Assembly (NCBI RefSeq): GCF_014698305.1
Contig: NZ_JACJST010000030.1
Location: forward strand, 1-62,292
Direction of reading: 5' to 3'
DNA length: 62,292 bases
Origin: Anabaena lutea FACHB-196
GTDB lineage: Bacteria; Cyanobacteriota; Cyanobacteriia; Cyanobacteriales; Nostocaceae
Positions 34,666-43,542 of this stretch are shown piece by piece. The notes beneath the pieces were generated by a model. That model was not told the origin of the DNA and did not search any database. It worked only from the letters and a program-made list of their open reading frames with translations. The position numbers and the translations under genes were made by a program. Numbering within the stretch: the stretch's first letter is position 1; each line of letters begins with the position of its first letter.

Positions 34666-36894
34666 CTATTTTTCCACAATTTGTTGTAGCGCCAATTGTT
34701 GTTGTTTGACATAAGGTAAATAAGCACTATCAGAGTTGGATACTCCATTGGCTACAACTCCAATCAGATTTAACTTGCTCAACATAGCTGTAGCTTGGGA
34801 AAGTTGAGTTCGTGTTACTTTACCAATGCTTGCTACCATAATCACACTCCGACAAGATGATGCTGCGAGCATGGCATCTACTAAACCAAGAACTGCTGGA
34901 GCATCGATGAGTACTAAATCATAGTTTTCTTCAAATGCTGCCATCAATTGCATCATGCGTGGAGAACTCAAGAGATTCGCTGAGTCAGGGGGTATTGGTC
35001 CAGCAGTCAATATATCGATGTAGGATGAACCTGAGTATTGAATTCCTATTTGATTAGGTAGATTGACATCACTTGCTAGTAGGGTGGAAAGTCCTTGTTC
35101 ATTAGGAAGATTCAGCTGTTGATGTAAACTGGGAGCGCGTAAATTAGCATCAATAAGCAGGACTTTTTTGTGTAATCGAGCCGCACTCATAGCCAGACCT
35201 AATGCCAAAGCTGACTTACCGTCATCTGGTAGTGCTGATGTCACCATCAACGACCTTAAGTCAGATACAGTATTGAGAAGTTCTATATTTTTATAAATCA
35301 GATCTAGGGATTCCCAACGAGGTGGGGATTGCAGCACCTGAATTGTCCAAGGAGCAAGAACTTCAGGCTTACCAAAAGGTAACTTGATAACTGATTCTCT
35401 GGGTTTAGCTGGTGGTAACTTGGGTGTTGTTCCTAATAATGGCAGAGAAAATTGTTTTTCCAACTCAGCAGTAGTATGTAATGAATCATCAGATGCTTCT
35501 CGAATAAAGGCCGCAATACCACCTAACATTAATCCCACCACTGCACCTAACAACAGATTCTGTTTGAGGAGAGGACCAGTGAGTATGCCTTTTTGTGGTT
35601 CTTCCACTACTTCCCAATTAAACCCACCTTTGGAAAGTTCCTGCCGCAATTGCTGTTCTGCTCTCAACAATTGCTCCATTCTTTCCCGGCTAAATTGTAA
35701 TTGTGGGAGTATGCGATTGTAATAAGCTAATAGAGAAGGAAAGCGTTTAAGTTGCGATCGCAATTCGCTCTCTTTTTGTGCCAAGGTTTGATCACGCGCA
35801 GTCAACGCAACTATATTGGTTTGGTTGTCTACTAACTGACCAGTCAGGTTAAGATCTATTTCACCAAGCTGTCCTTGTTCAAGAAGACTGTCTCTAGAAC
35901 TGAATGCACCAGTAGACTGTCTACCTAAAGTTCGACTGACTTCTTTTTGTAATAGTTCTTTTTGACTTTGAAGTTGTTCGTTCAACTTCTGCACGCTGGG
36001 AGTGCCATCGGTAAAGCGTAAACGTTCTTGTGCTAAAGCTAGTTCTGTTTTCTGGATTTCATTGAGTAAGCCTTGGTAACGAGTAGACTGACTCAAACGA
36101 GAAGAAACCAAGGCATTCTGTGGAGAACGGTTCAGTTGTTCTTCTAAAGATTTTTGCCGAGCCAAAGCTTCTTCATATTGAGAACGAGTGGTCTGCCGCT
36201 CTCTCTGAATATTGTTTAAAGTTTCCTCAATTGCTCTAGCCTGTGACTCTGGATCAATTAAATTTTGGTTTCTGCGAAAGCGTTGAAGATTGGATTCAGA
36301 CGCATTCACCTCATCACTGGCTTTTCTTAACTGTTCCCTGATAACTTGTAAACCTTTCTGTAACCGTAAATCTTGCTGTTGTTTATTGTATTCTACATAA
36401 ACTTGCCGAATGGCACTCAGCACTTTTTGGGTTTTTTCAGGATCGCTACCTGTATAATCAACTTGAAATATTTTAGTGGCGACATTATCTTCTTTAGTTT
36501 TAATTTGAGTTAAAACTAAGGAGGTTTTAATTTCCTTGGCAGTGATGTTTGGATAGTCTGATTTCAGTTTATCAGCTGCTTTTTGGATGAGTCCAGAACT
36601 CTGCATCAGATTCAGCTGGGTTGCAGTGTCTATGACAACGTTAGTGTCGGTAAACTGATTATCTACCGTACCTCCTTCTGTTTTACCTTGATAATTAGGT
36701 TCTATTAATAGTTGCATTGTACTTTTGAAGTTGGGATTTGTCTTCAAAGTTATGATGCCTGCAAGAGCAGTAGAACTGAGAAATACTAACAAAAACCAGG
36801 GAAATCTCCGAACAAACACAGTCAGTATTTGTCCGTAGCCTGGTTCTGATTCTACTACTGAATTTAAATGGGGATTTAGGCTAGTTTGAACCAC
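34666..36894 (-). CDS. Wzc-like chain-length determinant / BY-kinase-like protein
   Basis: A 742-residue protein joining a Wzz/GumC-type chain-length domain to a cytoplasmic CapB/Wzc-type P-loop domain. The first membrane helix is near 32-50 ('PWFLLVFLSSTALAGIITL') and the second near 450-470 ('LLLGAVVGLMLGGIAAF'), with a long coiled-coil region between. The ATPase part has 'TSALPDDGKSALALG' (Walker A), 'VLLIDANLRAPS' (Walker A') and 'YDLVLIDAPAVLG' (Walker B). The loop 'PDDGKSA' departs from the usual G-E-GKS/T, and only two Tyr occur near the C-terminus where true tyrosine kinases have a Tyr cluster. It probably sets polymer length; kinase activity is doubtful. GTG start. Confidence 0.88.
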   Translation of the reverse strand: MVQTSLNPHLNSVVESEPGYGQILTVFVRRFPWFLLVFLSSTALAGIITLKTNPNFKSTMQLLIEPNYQGKTEGGTVDNQFTDTNVVIDTATQLNLMQSSGLIQKAADKLKSDYPNITAKEIKTSLVLTQIKTKEDNVATKIFQVDYTGSDPEKTQKVLSAIRQVYVEYNKQQQDLRLQKGLQVIREQLRKASDEVNASESNLQRFRRNQNLIDPESQARAIEETLNNIQRERQTTRSQYEEALARQKSLEEQLNRSPQNALVSSRLSQSTRYQGLLNEIQKTELALAQERLRFTDGTPSVQKLNEQLQSQKELLQKEVSRTLGRQSTGAFSSRDSLLEQGQLGEIDLNLTGQLVDNQTNIVALTARDQTLAQKESELRSQLKRFPSLLAYYNRILPQLQFSRERMEQLLRAEQQLRQELSKGGFNWEVVEEPQKGILTGPLLKQNLLLGAVVGLMLGGIAAFIREASDDSLHTTAELEKQFSLPLLGTTPKLPPAKPRESVIKLPFGKPEVLAPWTIQVLQSPPRWESLDLIYKNIELLNTVSDLRSLMVTSALPDDGKSALALGLAMSAARLHKKVLLIDANLRAPSLHQQLNLPNEQGLSTLLASDVNLPNQIGIQYSGSSYIDILTAGPIPPDSANLLSSPRMMQLMAAFEENYDLVLIDAPAVLGLVDAMLAASSCRSVIMVASIGKVTRTQLSQATAMLSKLNLIGVVANGVSNSDSAYLPYVKQQQLALQQIVEK

Positions 36895-36947
36895 GTTTAT
36901 TATCCTTCTCTGCGAGATGGCTTCCCTTTAGGGATAGAGTTAACAAA

Positions 36948-38048
36948 TCAAACGAATGAGTGATGCATTTCCCCAGATTGATCAATGATTTGCTCAACCT
37001 TACTAAAGAATGCTTGTTCTGAGAAATTATTGACAGCGTGATTACGAATTTTCTCGTAATTCCAAGATATTCCTTTAGCTTCTAGTAATGCGGCTTGTAG
37101 AGAATCGGGTGTTTGCCTCTTAAAAAAAACCCCGGTTTGCCCAGGTATCTGAGTATCTAATACCCCACCGGCTCCATAAGCAATTACTGGTGTTCCACTA
37201 GCATTTGCTTCTACTGGAACTAATCCATAGTCTTCTAAGGCTGCAACAATAATAGACTTAGCTCTAGAAAATAAGTCTTTACGTTTACCATCACTAACAT
37301 GACCTAAGAACTCTATATTGCCTAATGCTTTGGATTTTAACCGTTCTAGTTCGGGCCCGTCACCTGATATTAATAAATGCCACCCTAACCAATTAAAAGC
37401 CTCGACAATGATATCAAGACGTTTATAACTTATCATCCGGGCAGATGCCAAGTAGTATTCCTCTTTTGTATCTGAAAATACAAAGTTACTTGTATCAATT
37501 GGATAGTTAATTACAATTGCTTGTTTGCCGTAAATCTTTTGAATACGACGGGCAACAACACTGGAATTAGCAATGTAGAGGTCGGGTTCCTGAGAATATT
37601 TCAGGTCTACATTTCTCATCATTTGAAAGATTTTTTCTATTAAGGGGGCGAAATAGCGATAGTCTCCATACTCTCGTAAATAAGTTTCTGTATCCCATAA
37701 GAATCGGGTAACATTATGGCAAAAACAAATATGACGTGCTTGTGGTTTTTTCCTGACTGCTTTAGCAAAGCTGGTGCTACTACTGATAATTAAATCGTAG
37801 TCTTGTAAATTTAAGGCACGAAAAGCAGGAAAGTAAAGGGGAGCCATCAAGCGGAAATGCTTTGCTGCACCAGGAATCTTTTGCAAAAAAGTTGTGTTAA
37901 TTATACGCTCACCCAGATCAATAGTTTTTTGTGAATCATATAAAGAGGTGAAGATATCCGCTTCTGGGTAGCGTTTACAAAGCAATTCAAACACACGCTC
38001 TGCCCCACCGCGCTGGGTTAAATAATCATGGACAAGAGCAATTTTCAT
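36948..38048 (-). CDS. GT4-family glycosyltransferase
   Basis: A 366-residue GT-B enzyme. The open frame extends to a TTG at 38069, but the ATG at 38048 gives the standard N-terminus 'MKIALVHDYLTQRGGAERVF' and is preferred. 'SRAKSIIVAALEDYGLVPVE' carries the EX7E motif, 'EFLGHVSDGKRKDLFSRAKS' precedes it, and 'HICFCHNVTRFLWD' is the acceptor-side signature of this subgroup, seen in WbaZ/mannosyltransferase-like enzymes. It lies 53 bases upstream of the Wzc-like gene, so the two are probably co-transcribed. The sugar is unknown. Confidence 0.92.
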   Translation of the reverse strand: MKIALVHDYLTQRGGAERVFELLCKRYPEADIFTSLYDSQKTIDLGERIINTTFLQKIPGAAKHFRLMAPLYFPAFRALNLQDYDLIISSSTSFAKAVRKKPQARHICFCHNVTRFLWDTETYLREYGDYRYFAPLIEKIFQMMRNVDLKYSQEPDLYIANSSVVARRIQKIYGKQAIVINYPIDTSNFVFSDTKEEYYLASARMISYKRLDIIVEAFNWLGWHLLISGDGPELERLKSKALGNIEFLGHVSDGKRKDLFSRAKSIIVAALEDYGLVPVEANASGTPVIAYGAGGVLDTQIPGQTGVFFKRQTPDSLQAALLEAKGISWNYEKIRNHAVNNFSEQAFFSKVEQIIDQSGEMHHSFV

Positions 38049-38449
38049 GGATGATGCCTTATATTGCAATGTTGATTAAATTTGGGCTTGATGAACAAGG
38101 ATGTACCGATATGTTTATATCAGTCTATTGTCTAGACTAAACCCATCTAAAGAGAGTTGTAGAGATTTTGGATTTTGGATAATGCCCTTGAAAAAATCTA
38201 AACTATCGAGAATATTTACTTATTTTGAGATTTTTTTAGTCAAGTAAGTTACACTTAATAAATAAGTTATTTAACTTGGACAAAAACTAAGTAAATATTA
38301 TCAACTAAAATTTTTACTACCTATAAATAAGAATCAGCAGTTGAATAAGAATATCAGGAAAAATTTTAACTATTCGCTCATTTTGAACAAACCCATGCTT
38401 GCTGAAGAGGCTGCCAATTTTAAAAAACTCTCATAAAAATCTCCCATTT

Positions 38450-38522
38450 GTAGGGTGCGTTATTAATGCACTGTGAATATGGAAAATTTAAGGTGCGTTA
38501 GCGATACCGTAACGCACCCTAC
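38450..38522. repeat. 73-bp inverted-repeat element
   Basis: GTAGGGTGCGTTA (38450-38462) and TAACGCACCCTAC (38510-38522) are perfect 13-base inverted ends, with a second GGTGCGTTA near 38492. Elements with these ends are widespread intergenic repeats in cyanobacteria. Confidence 0.88.
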
Positions 38523-38530
38523 TTCTAGTA

Positions 38531-38808
38531 ATATCATGTCCGGTTGTTCGCGTAGCGTCTCGTCAGAGATATACTTATCATTTGGACTGACGCGGGGACG
38601 CGGAGAATTTTTTTTGATAAGTGATTAGAGGATGTTTGAAAAGTATTGCATGAAACCAATCAACCCCAAAAACCTAACCCCCCTTCCCCCCTTCCCTACA
38701 AGGGAATGGGGGTTTCAAAGCCTCTCTCCTCGTAGGAGAGAGGTTTGGAGGGAGGTTTTTCAGTAAATTTTTAGACTTCTCAAACAACCTCTTAGGCGGA
38801 CATGATAT
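38531..38808. mobile_element. MITE-like element with ATATCATGTCCG ends, carrying nested repeats
   Basis: Perfect 12-base inverted ends ATATCATGTCCG (38531-38542) and CGGACATGATAT (38797-38808) enclose 278 bp. Inside are a second inverted-repeat unit (38625-38795, ends TTAGAGGATGTTTGAAAAG and CTTCTCAAACAACCTCTTAG) and, within that, a G/C-rich hairpin block (38671-38760) related to 10391-10502. No coding sequence. It lies between the GT4 and the SAF-domain gene of the HEP-like island. Confidence 0.75.
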
Positions 38809-38826
38809 AGTTACGAATTACTTTGG

Positions 38827-40140
38827 CTATTTTGTCAGTATCAGGGTTTTGGCAGGAGCAAAATAAGTTGTTTGTTCAGCACGTAGTTTGTCGCAAAGTC
38901 TACCTTTTGGCAGTTCCACATCGTCGTAGGTGAGGACTTGATCTTTGGGAATATCACGCTTTAACCGACATCCTTCTGCTATCCCCATTGGTAGTAAGTT
39001 TTCTTGGTGGACAATTTCTGAGTTTTCACATTGACCGTAGGTCATGTAATAACCAATGCCATCAAGGGTTTCTCCGGCTTTGAGGTCAATTTTGGCAGTA
39101 GCGACGACATCGACAACAGGGCCTGCTAAGGGAGCCAGAACGGCATCATGGAAGAGGACTGCACGCGCTACTGATAGGGGAACTTCAAAATGGCAGAGGT
39201 GATAGGGGGTGTAGAAGCTGTAAAGGGGACCTTCACCGAGTTTATAGAGGTTAAGATAATGGCGTTGTTTGGGGTCGTCGTGGGTGGCAAAAACAAACAC
39301 TCCGGGGCCTGGTTTTGTGCCAACGACATAATCAACGATGCCACCTAATTCTTTGAGTTGGTCAACATCGTACATTTTGGTCATTTCATCCACATGACCT
39401 GTGTAGTCATATCCCAACATCCCGCGTTTTGCTACTTTCATATCTGTAGCATTGGCAACTATTGCTTGCTCAAAAGAAATTTTTGTGCCATCTGCAAAAC
39501 TTGTTACCATAGCAGGATTTTGACCCCAGCGTTTAGCAAAGCCTTCTTGGGTGGTGGGGTTGCGGTAGGGGTCTTGTAGACCTTTGATGTTGCCGCACAA
39601 TAGGGGGGTTAAACCGATGCTTTTGACGAAGCGGTACAGGTTCATTTCTACCCCTGGTTGGTCGCCGTCACAGGCGCTGAGAATGACTCCAGCGCGATCT
39701 GCATGGACTTTGAGAATGGGGCCAATTGTACCGTCGAGTTCGGCATTCATCAAGATGATATGCTTTTGATGAGCGATCGCACTCATAACTAAATGAGCCG
39801 CAAATTCAATTGTCCCTGTGACTTCAATGATTGCATCTATGCCTTCTGCTTCGCACAGCAACATGGCATCTTCGGTGACTGCATATTGCCCTTGGGCAAT
39901 CGCATCTTCTAAATCAGCTACATTATTAACAACCTTGATATCCTCGATACCTGCTTCTAAATAAGCTCGTTTAGCTGTATCAATGTGACGATTGAAAATA
40001 GCAACTAACTTCATTCCGGGAACAGAATTGATAATTTGATTAGCAATTCCGCGTCCCATAAAACCAGCACCAATCATTGCTACTTTAACTGGCTTACCTA
40101 ATGCTTCCCGCGCTTGAAGAGCTTTATCGATAATAATCAT
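38827..40140 (-). CDS. SAF-domain NAD(P)-dependent oxidoreductase (homoserine-dehydrogenase-like)
   Basis: A 437-residue protein with an N-terminal Rossmann fold, 'VKVAMIGAGFMGRGIANQI' at 18-36, a central catalytic region ('GTIEFAAHLVMSAIAHQKH', 'MNAELDGTIGPILKVHADRA', 'SACDGDQPGVEMNLYRFV'), and a C-terminal SAF domain with 'AEGCRLKRDIPKDQVLTYDD'. Related proteins resemble homoserine dehydrogenase but occur in polysaccharide clusters, including, as I recall, the Anabaena HEP island. A role in making an unusual sugar or sugar acid is likely, but the substrate is unknown. It starts one base after the stop of the RfbC-like gene, so the two are translationally coupled. Confidence 0.85.
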   Translation of the reverse strand: MIIIDKALQAREALGKPVKVAMIGAGFMGRGIANQIINSVPGMKLVAIFNRHIDTAKRAYLEAGIEDIKVVNNVADLEDAIAQGQYAVTEDAMLLCEAEGIDAIIEVTGTIEFAAHLVMSAIAHQKHIILMNAELDGTIGPILKVHADRAGVILSACDGDQPGVEMNLYRFVKSIGLTPLLCGNIKGLQDPYRNPTTQEGFAKRWGQNPAMVTSFADGTKISFEQAIVANATDMKVAKRGMLGYDYTGHVDEMTKMYDVDQLKELGGIVDYVVGTKPGPGVFVFATHDDPKQRHYLNLYKLGEGPLYSFYTPYHLCHFEVPLSVARAVLFHDAVLAPLAGPVVDVVATAKIDLKAGETLDGIGYYMTYGQCENSEIVHQENLLPMGIAEGCRLKRDIPKDQVLTYDDVELPKGRLCDKLRAEQTTYFAPAKTLILTK

Positions 40141-40141
40141 T

Positions 40142-40687
40142 TTAAACTCCTATCAAAATAGATTCTAGTAAAGGCCAATTCCGATCTTTATCAGATATTT
40201 CAGTAACACTCAAAGGCCAAGAAATTTCTAAAATTGGATCATCATAACGCAAACCCCGCTCATATCCAGGGGTGTAAAATTCACCAACTTGATAAACAAC
40301 TTCTGCACCATCTGTCAAAGCTTGATAGCCATGAGCAAACATTTCTGGTACATATAAAGCGCGGCGATTTTCCGCAGTTAGTTCTACACCAATATGCGAT
40401 AGATAAGTTGGAGATTCAGGACGCATATCAATAATTACGTCATAAATTGCTCCTTGAGTACAGCGAATCAATTTTGTTTCTGCTGCTGGGAGAACTTGAT
40501 AGTGCATCCCCCGCAATGTGCCTTTTTTGTGATTAAAAGACAAATTACATTGGGCAACTGTTGGCTTTAAACCATGTGCTGCAAATTCTTCAGCACAGAA
40601 AGTCCGAGCGAAGAAACCACGATGATCTGGTTTTTCTTCTAAGTCGATAATGAAAGCGCCAGAGAGATTAGTGGATGTAAAAATCAT
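40142..40687 (-). CDS. rfbC: dTDP-4-dehydrorhamnose 3,5-epimerase family protein
   Basis: A 181-residue cupin-fold sugar epimerase (RmlC/RfbC family). The conserved core is 'PDHRGFFARTFCAEEFAAHG', then the active-site His H62 in 'GTLRGMHYQ', the Lys in 'ETKLIRCTQGAIYDVIIDMR', 'YVPEMFAHGYQALTDGAEV' and the Tyr in 'GEFYTPGYERGLRYDDP'. It inverts C3 and C5 of a 4-keto nucleotide sugar. Because the cluster has a CTP-dependent rfbF and no rmlA/rmlB, its substrate may be a CDP- or other keto sugar instead of the dTDP form. That is inference. Length is normal. Confidence 0.92.
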   Translation of the reverse strand: MIFTSTNLSGAFIIDLEEKPDHRGFFARTFCAEEFAAHGLKPTVAQCNLSFNHKKGTLRGMHYQVLPAAETKLIRCTQGAIYDVIIDMRPESPTYLSHIGVELTAENRRALYVPEMFAHGYQALTDGAEVVYQVGEFYTPGYERGLRYDDPILEISWPLSVTEISDKDRNWPLLESILIGV

Positions 40688-40730
40688 AATTTTTCCTAAA
40701 AGTGGTGTTCAATCAATTTCCAGTAATTTT

Positions 40731-41579
40731 CTATCTTTGTCCTATACCTTCAGCTATTAATTGTTTATTTAGTTTAGCAAAGGTATCATCATTATATTGT
40801 GTACAAAGTTCTGGACGTTTCGGTGATTTAGCTGTGTACGCAAAAAATAAAGTTGAACGTTCTTCAGTCCTGACAGTCCCATGATGTAAAACATTTCTGG
40901 GATCTACAAAAATCACAGTTCCAGCTTTTCCAGGGCAAGATTTCCAAGCTGATTTGGGGATAATTGTCATCATTTTTTCATCATTTATTCCTAAATAATT
41001 AGATTCCCAAAGTTTATAATCAACCCGATAATAATTCAACCACTCTAAAAGATTAGCAGGTAAAGGCAAATATTCAAATGGTCCGTGTTTTTCTGTCACA
41101 TCATTTAAATAGATAATGACTTTAATCATGCGCCGATCTTCAGAATCTTTATGCCATAGCAGTGTTTGTAGTTGTTGCTCATTTGGGAAATCTTTCCGCA
41201 AATGCACACCATGAAAAGCTATAGGTAATCCTATATAATTCTCAATGATATTTTGCAGTCGTGCTTCACTTCCCCAGATAAAAAATTCGGGTAAATCTGT
41301 AACTGTATAAATTTGTGGTAACTTGTAACCTGCCTGAATATCTCGTGGATTTACCATACTTGTTACATAATTATTAGCAGAAGCTAACATTTGTGTGGTT
41401 GATGGTAATTCTAAATCTGCAAGTGTTGTAATATAAACACCTTCTCGTTTTAAGGTTTCAGCAATTATGCGATCACCTGAATCAATAACAGGCAAATTTT
41501 TGGCATGATTCCCAAGTGAGGATCGATAATTTAACTCAGAGTTTAGAGTTGATACTATGCTTTTAATTTTGTTCAGCAT
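40731..41579 (-). CDS. PhyH-like 2-oxoglutarate/Fe(II) dioxygenase (paralogue 2)
   Basis: A 282-residue protein resembling the phytanoyl-CoA dioxygenase (PhyH) family. The iron ligands H-x-D are in 'TLLWHKDSEDRRMIK' near 141-155, and the distal His with the 2-oxoglutarate-binding Arg is in 'VLHHGTVRTEERSTLFFAY' near 233-251. These enzymes hydroxylate or desaturate small molecules using O2 and 2-oxoglutarate; here a sugar or lipid-linked glycan is a possible substrate. It is a tandem paralogue of the gene at 41606-42427 (26-base gap), sharing 'RIIAETLKREGVYITTLADL' and most of the core. Confidence 0.8.
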   Translation of the reverse strand: MLNKIKSIVSTLNSELNYRSSLGNHAKNLPVIDSGDRIIAETLKREGVYITTLADLELPSTTQMLASANNYVTSMVNPRDIQAGYKLPQIYTVTDLPEFFIWGSEARLQNIIENYIGLPIAFHGVHLRKDFPNEQQLQTLLWHKDSEDRRMIKVIIYLNDVTEKHGPFEYLPLPANLLEWLNYYRVDYKLWESNYLGINDEKMMTIIPKSAWKSCPGKAGTVIFVDPRNVLHHGTVRTEERSTLFFAYTAKSPKRPELCTQYNDDTFAKLNKQLIAEGIGQR

Positions 41580-41605
41580 GATAGTATTTACCTGACTATT
41601 TAAAC

Positions 41606-42427
41606 TTAATTAAGTTCTTTGTGTAACTCTGGTTTAGGAAAAGTATTATCCCAGTATTGAGTACAAAGTCCTGGTCGTTTGGGAGGGTTAGCTGTATAGA
41701 CAAAAAATAGCGTTGAACGCTCTTGTGTTCGGACAGTTCCATGATGTAAAAGTCTTTGGGTATCAGCTAAAATTACTGTACCTGCTGCACCAGTACAAGA
41801 CTTCCAAGCTGATTTTGGTACGATTTTATTTAGCATTTCATCGCTAATTCCTGAGTTATGAATCTTGTAGTAAAGTCGATAAAAATTAATTCCAGAAGTA
41901 AAAGATGATGGCACATATTCAAAAGGTCCCTGCTTTTCTCCTACATCATTTAGATAAATGATAATTTTGATAATGCGGCGGTCTTCTGAATCTCTATGCC
42001 ACAGCATTGTACTGAATTGACTTTGATTAATAAAGTCTTTGCGGATTTGTACACCATGATAAGCGATAGGAAGACCAATATAATTTTCTAAAATGTTCAG
42101 TAATCTTTGTTCATTTCCCCATTGATAAAAATCAGCTAAATCTGTAACTGTGTAAATTTCTGGCGGATTTTGGACTGAAGGGTTGTAATTAGACCTTCCC
42201 ATGCTGGGGAGAAAATTGTGAGCGGCATTCAGCAGTTTTGGTGTGGAACTAAATCCTAAATCTGCAAGTGTTGTAATATAAACACCTTCTCGTTTTAGAG
42301 TTTCAGCAATTATGCGATCATGTCCTGTTAATGCAGGTAATTTATTTTTATGCTGCCAAAGTTTAGCTCTATAAGCTAATTCACTTTCTAATGCTGAGAT
42401 TTTATCTTTAACACTACTATTAAACAT
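41606..42427 (-). CDS. PhyH-like 2-oxoglutarate/Fe(II) dioxygenase (paralogue 1)
   Basis: A 273-residue protein of the same family as the gene downstream. Iron ligands are in 'TMLWHRDSEDRRIIKIIIYL' and 'LLHHGTVRTQERSTLFFVY', and the spacing is the same. The two differ mainly at the N-terminus, around residues 70-90 and at the C-terminus. A 65-base block (42256-42320) is almost identical to 41411-41475 although the rest has diverged. The gene follows a GT2 gene and precedes its paralogue in one transcript. A direct role in modifying a HEP sugar is plausible but unproven. Confidence 0.8.
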   Translation of the reverse strand: MFNSSVKDKISALESELAYRAKLWQHKNKLPALTGHDRIIAETLKREGVYITTLADLGFSSTPKLLNAAHNFLPSMGRSNYNPSVQNPPEIYTVTDLADFYQWGNEQRLLNILENYIGLPIAYHGVQIRKDFINQSQFSTMLWHRDSEDRRIIKIIIYLNDVGEKQGPFEYVPSSFTSGINFYRLYYKIHNSGISDEMLNKIVPKSAWKSCTGAAGTVILADTQRLLHHGTVRTQERSTLFFVYTANPPKRPGLCTQYWDNTFPKPELHKELN

Positions 42428-42474
42428 GGCACACTCTCTTAAAAATGAATATTACAATGCACCAAGATAAGAAA

Positions 42475-43482
42475 TCATAAGTCATTATTTCTTATTTGTT
42501 GAGTAGGAATTTCAGCCATTTTTTTAACTTTTAATTCTCTTGTTGGCATTAATTCAAACGCTGCCAAACTAGCTAAAGCTAAAAAAGGAACTACTGTTTT
42601 GATAGCCGACACAGGCCATCTTCTAATTGCTCCTAAAAAGACTTTTAAGTCTACTTCATGATAGTTTTGTAAAAGCATCCGACAACAATATGCTTTAGAG
42701 TATCCAACTTCCTCAAGTTTTAAAATAACTTCAGGTATGTGTTGGTATTGCATTAAAAGTGCAGACTTTGGCTCTTTTTGCCAATAACTTACACCAACAA
42801 CACATTCTAAGTAAGTCTCTTTAGTGACAATTACTTTGCCATTAGCAGCACAATATCCTGCTAAATATGCTAAAGATATCCAATTATTACTAGCAGTTGG
42901 CCAAATTTGTAGAGCTTGTTTCACTAAGTCAGTCCGATAGACTGTAGCAGTTATAAAAATTACTGCACCTACACTTTTAGCAAAACAATGTTCAAATATT
43001 GCTTTACTATCACCTTCACCATCTTCACTATCCGCATCAAACCAGCGATTACCAACTATTTTAGGTGGATGAACTGCTTCACCAGTGATTTTATTCCTAC
43101 CAGAAAAATTGAGAAATAATAATGATAGATCCTCAATATTTTTAATTTTGCTCATCACATAAGCAACTGCTCTTTCCTGAATTGGATCATCATCACCAAT
43201 TGCCCAAACATATTTAGTTGTCGGAGAACTTAGGCAATAAATAATATTTCGCATTACGCCTATGTTTTCAGGATTTTTATTGGACTTAAATGTGATATCA
43301 CTCAGAATATTTTGCCATTTTTTAATGATAGATTGAGTATGATCTGTAGAGCAGTTATCAGAAACTAGAATTTCACACTCTGATTCAAAGCCTTTAATAG
43401 CTTGAGACAACCATGTTAATTGTTTATCAAGTAGTTCGGCTCGATTGTAAGTAGGGATGGCAATAGTCAGTATTTTAGTCAT
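42475..43482 (-). CDS. GT2-family glycosyltransferase (tandem paralogue B)
   Basis: A 335-residue GT-A enzyme. 'KILTIAIPTYNRAELLDKQL' at 3-22 opens the core, 'CEILVSDNCSTDHTQSII' follows, and the DXD is in 'YVWAIGDDDPIQERAVAYVM' near 91-110. The C-terminal part contains 'CVVGVSYWQKEPKSALLMQY' and a hydrophobic patch near 300-315. It is closely similar to the next gene upstream (43543-44514), so both came from a tandem duplication. As paralogues in one cluster they may add similar sugars at different positions. Confidence 0.92.
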   Translation of the reverse strand: MTKILTIAIPTYNRAELLDKQLTWLSQAIKGFESECEILVSDNCSTDHTQSIIKKWQNILSDITFKSNKNPENIGVMRNIIYCLSSPTTKYVWAIGDDDPIQERAVAYVMSKIKNIEDLSLLFLNFSGRNKITGEAVHPPKIVGNRWFDADSEDGEGDSKAIFEHCFAKSVGAVIFITATVYRTDLVKQALQIWPTASNNWISLAYLAGYCAANGKVIVTKETYLECVVGVSYWQKEPKSALLMQYQHIPEVILKLEEVGYSKAYCCRMLLQNYHEVDLKVFLGAIRRWPVSAIKTVVPFLALASLAAFELMPTRELKVKKMAEIPTQQIRNNDL

Positions 43483-43542
43483 GTTAAATCAGGATTATAA
43501 GTTGATCAAATTGCCGGGATGTAACTATTAACTTTAGTTGCT

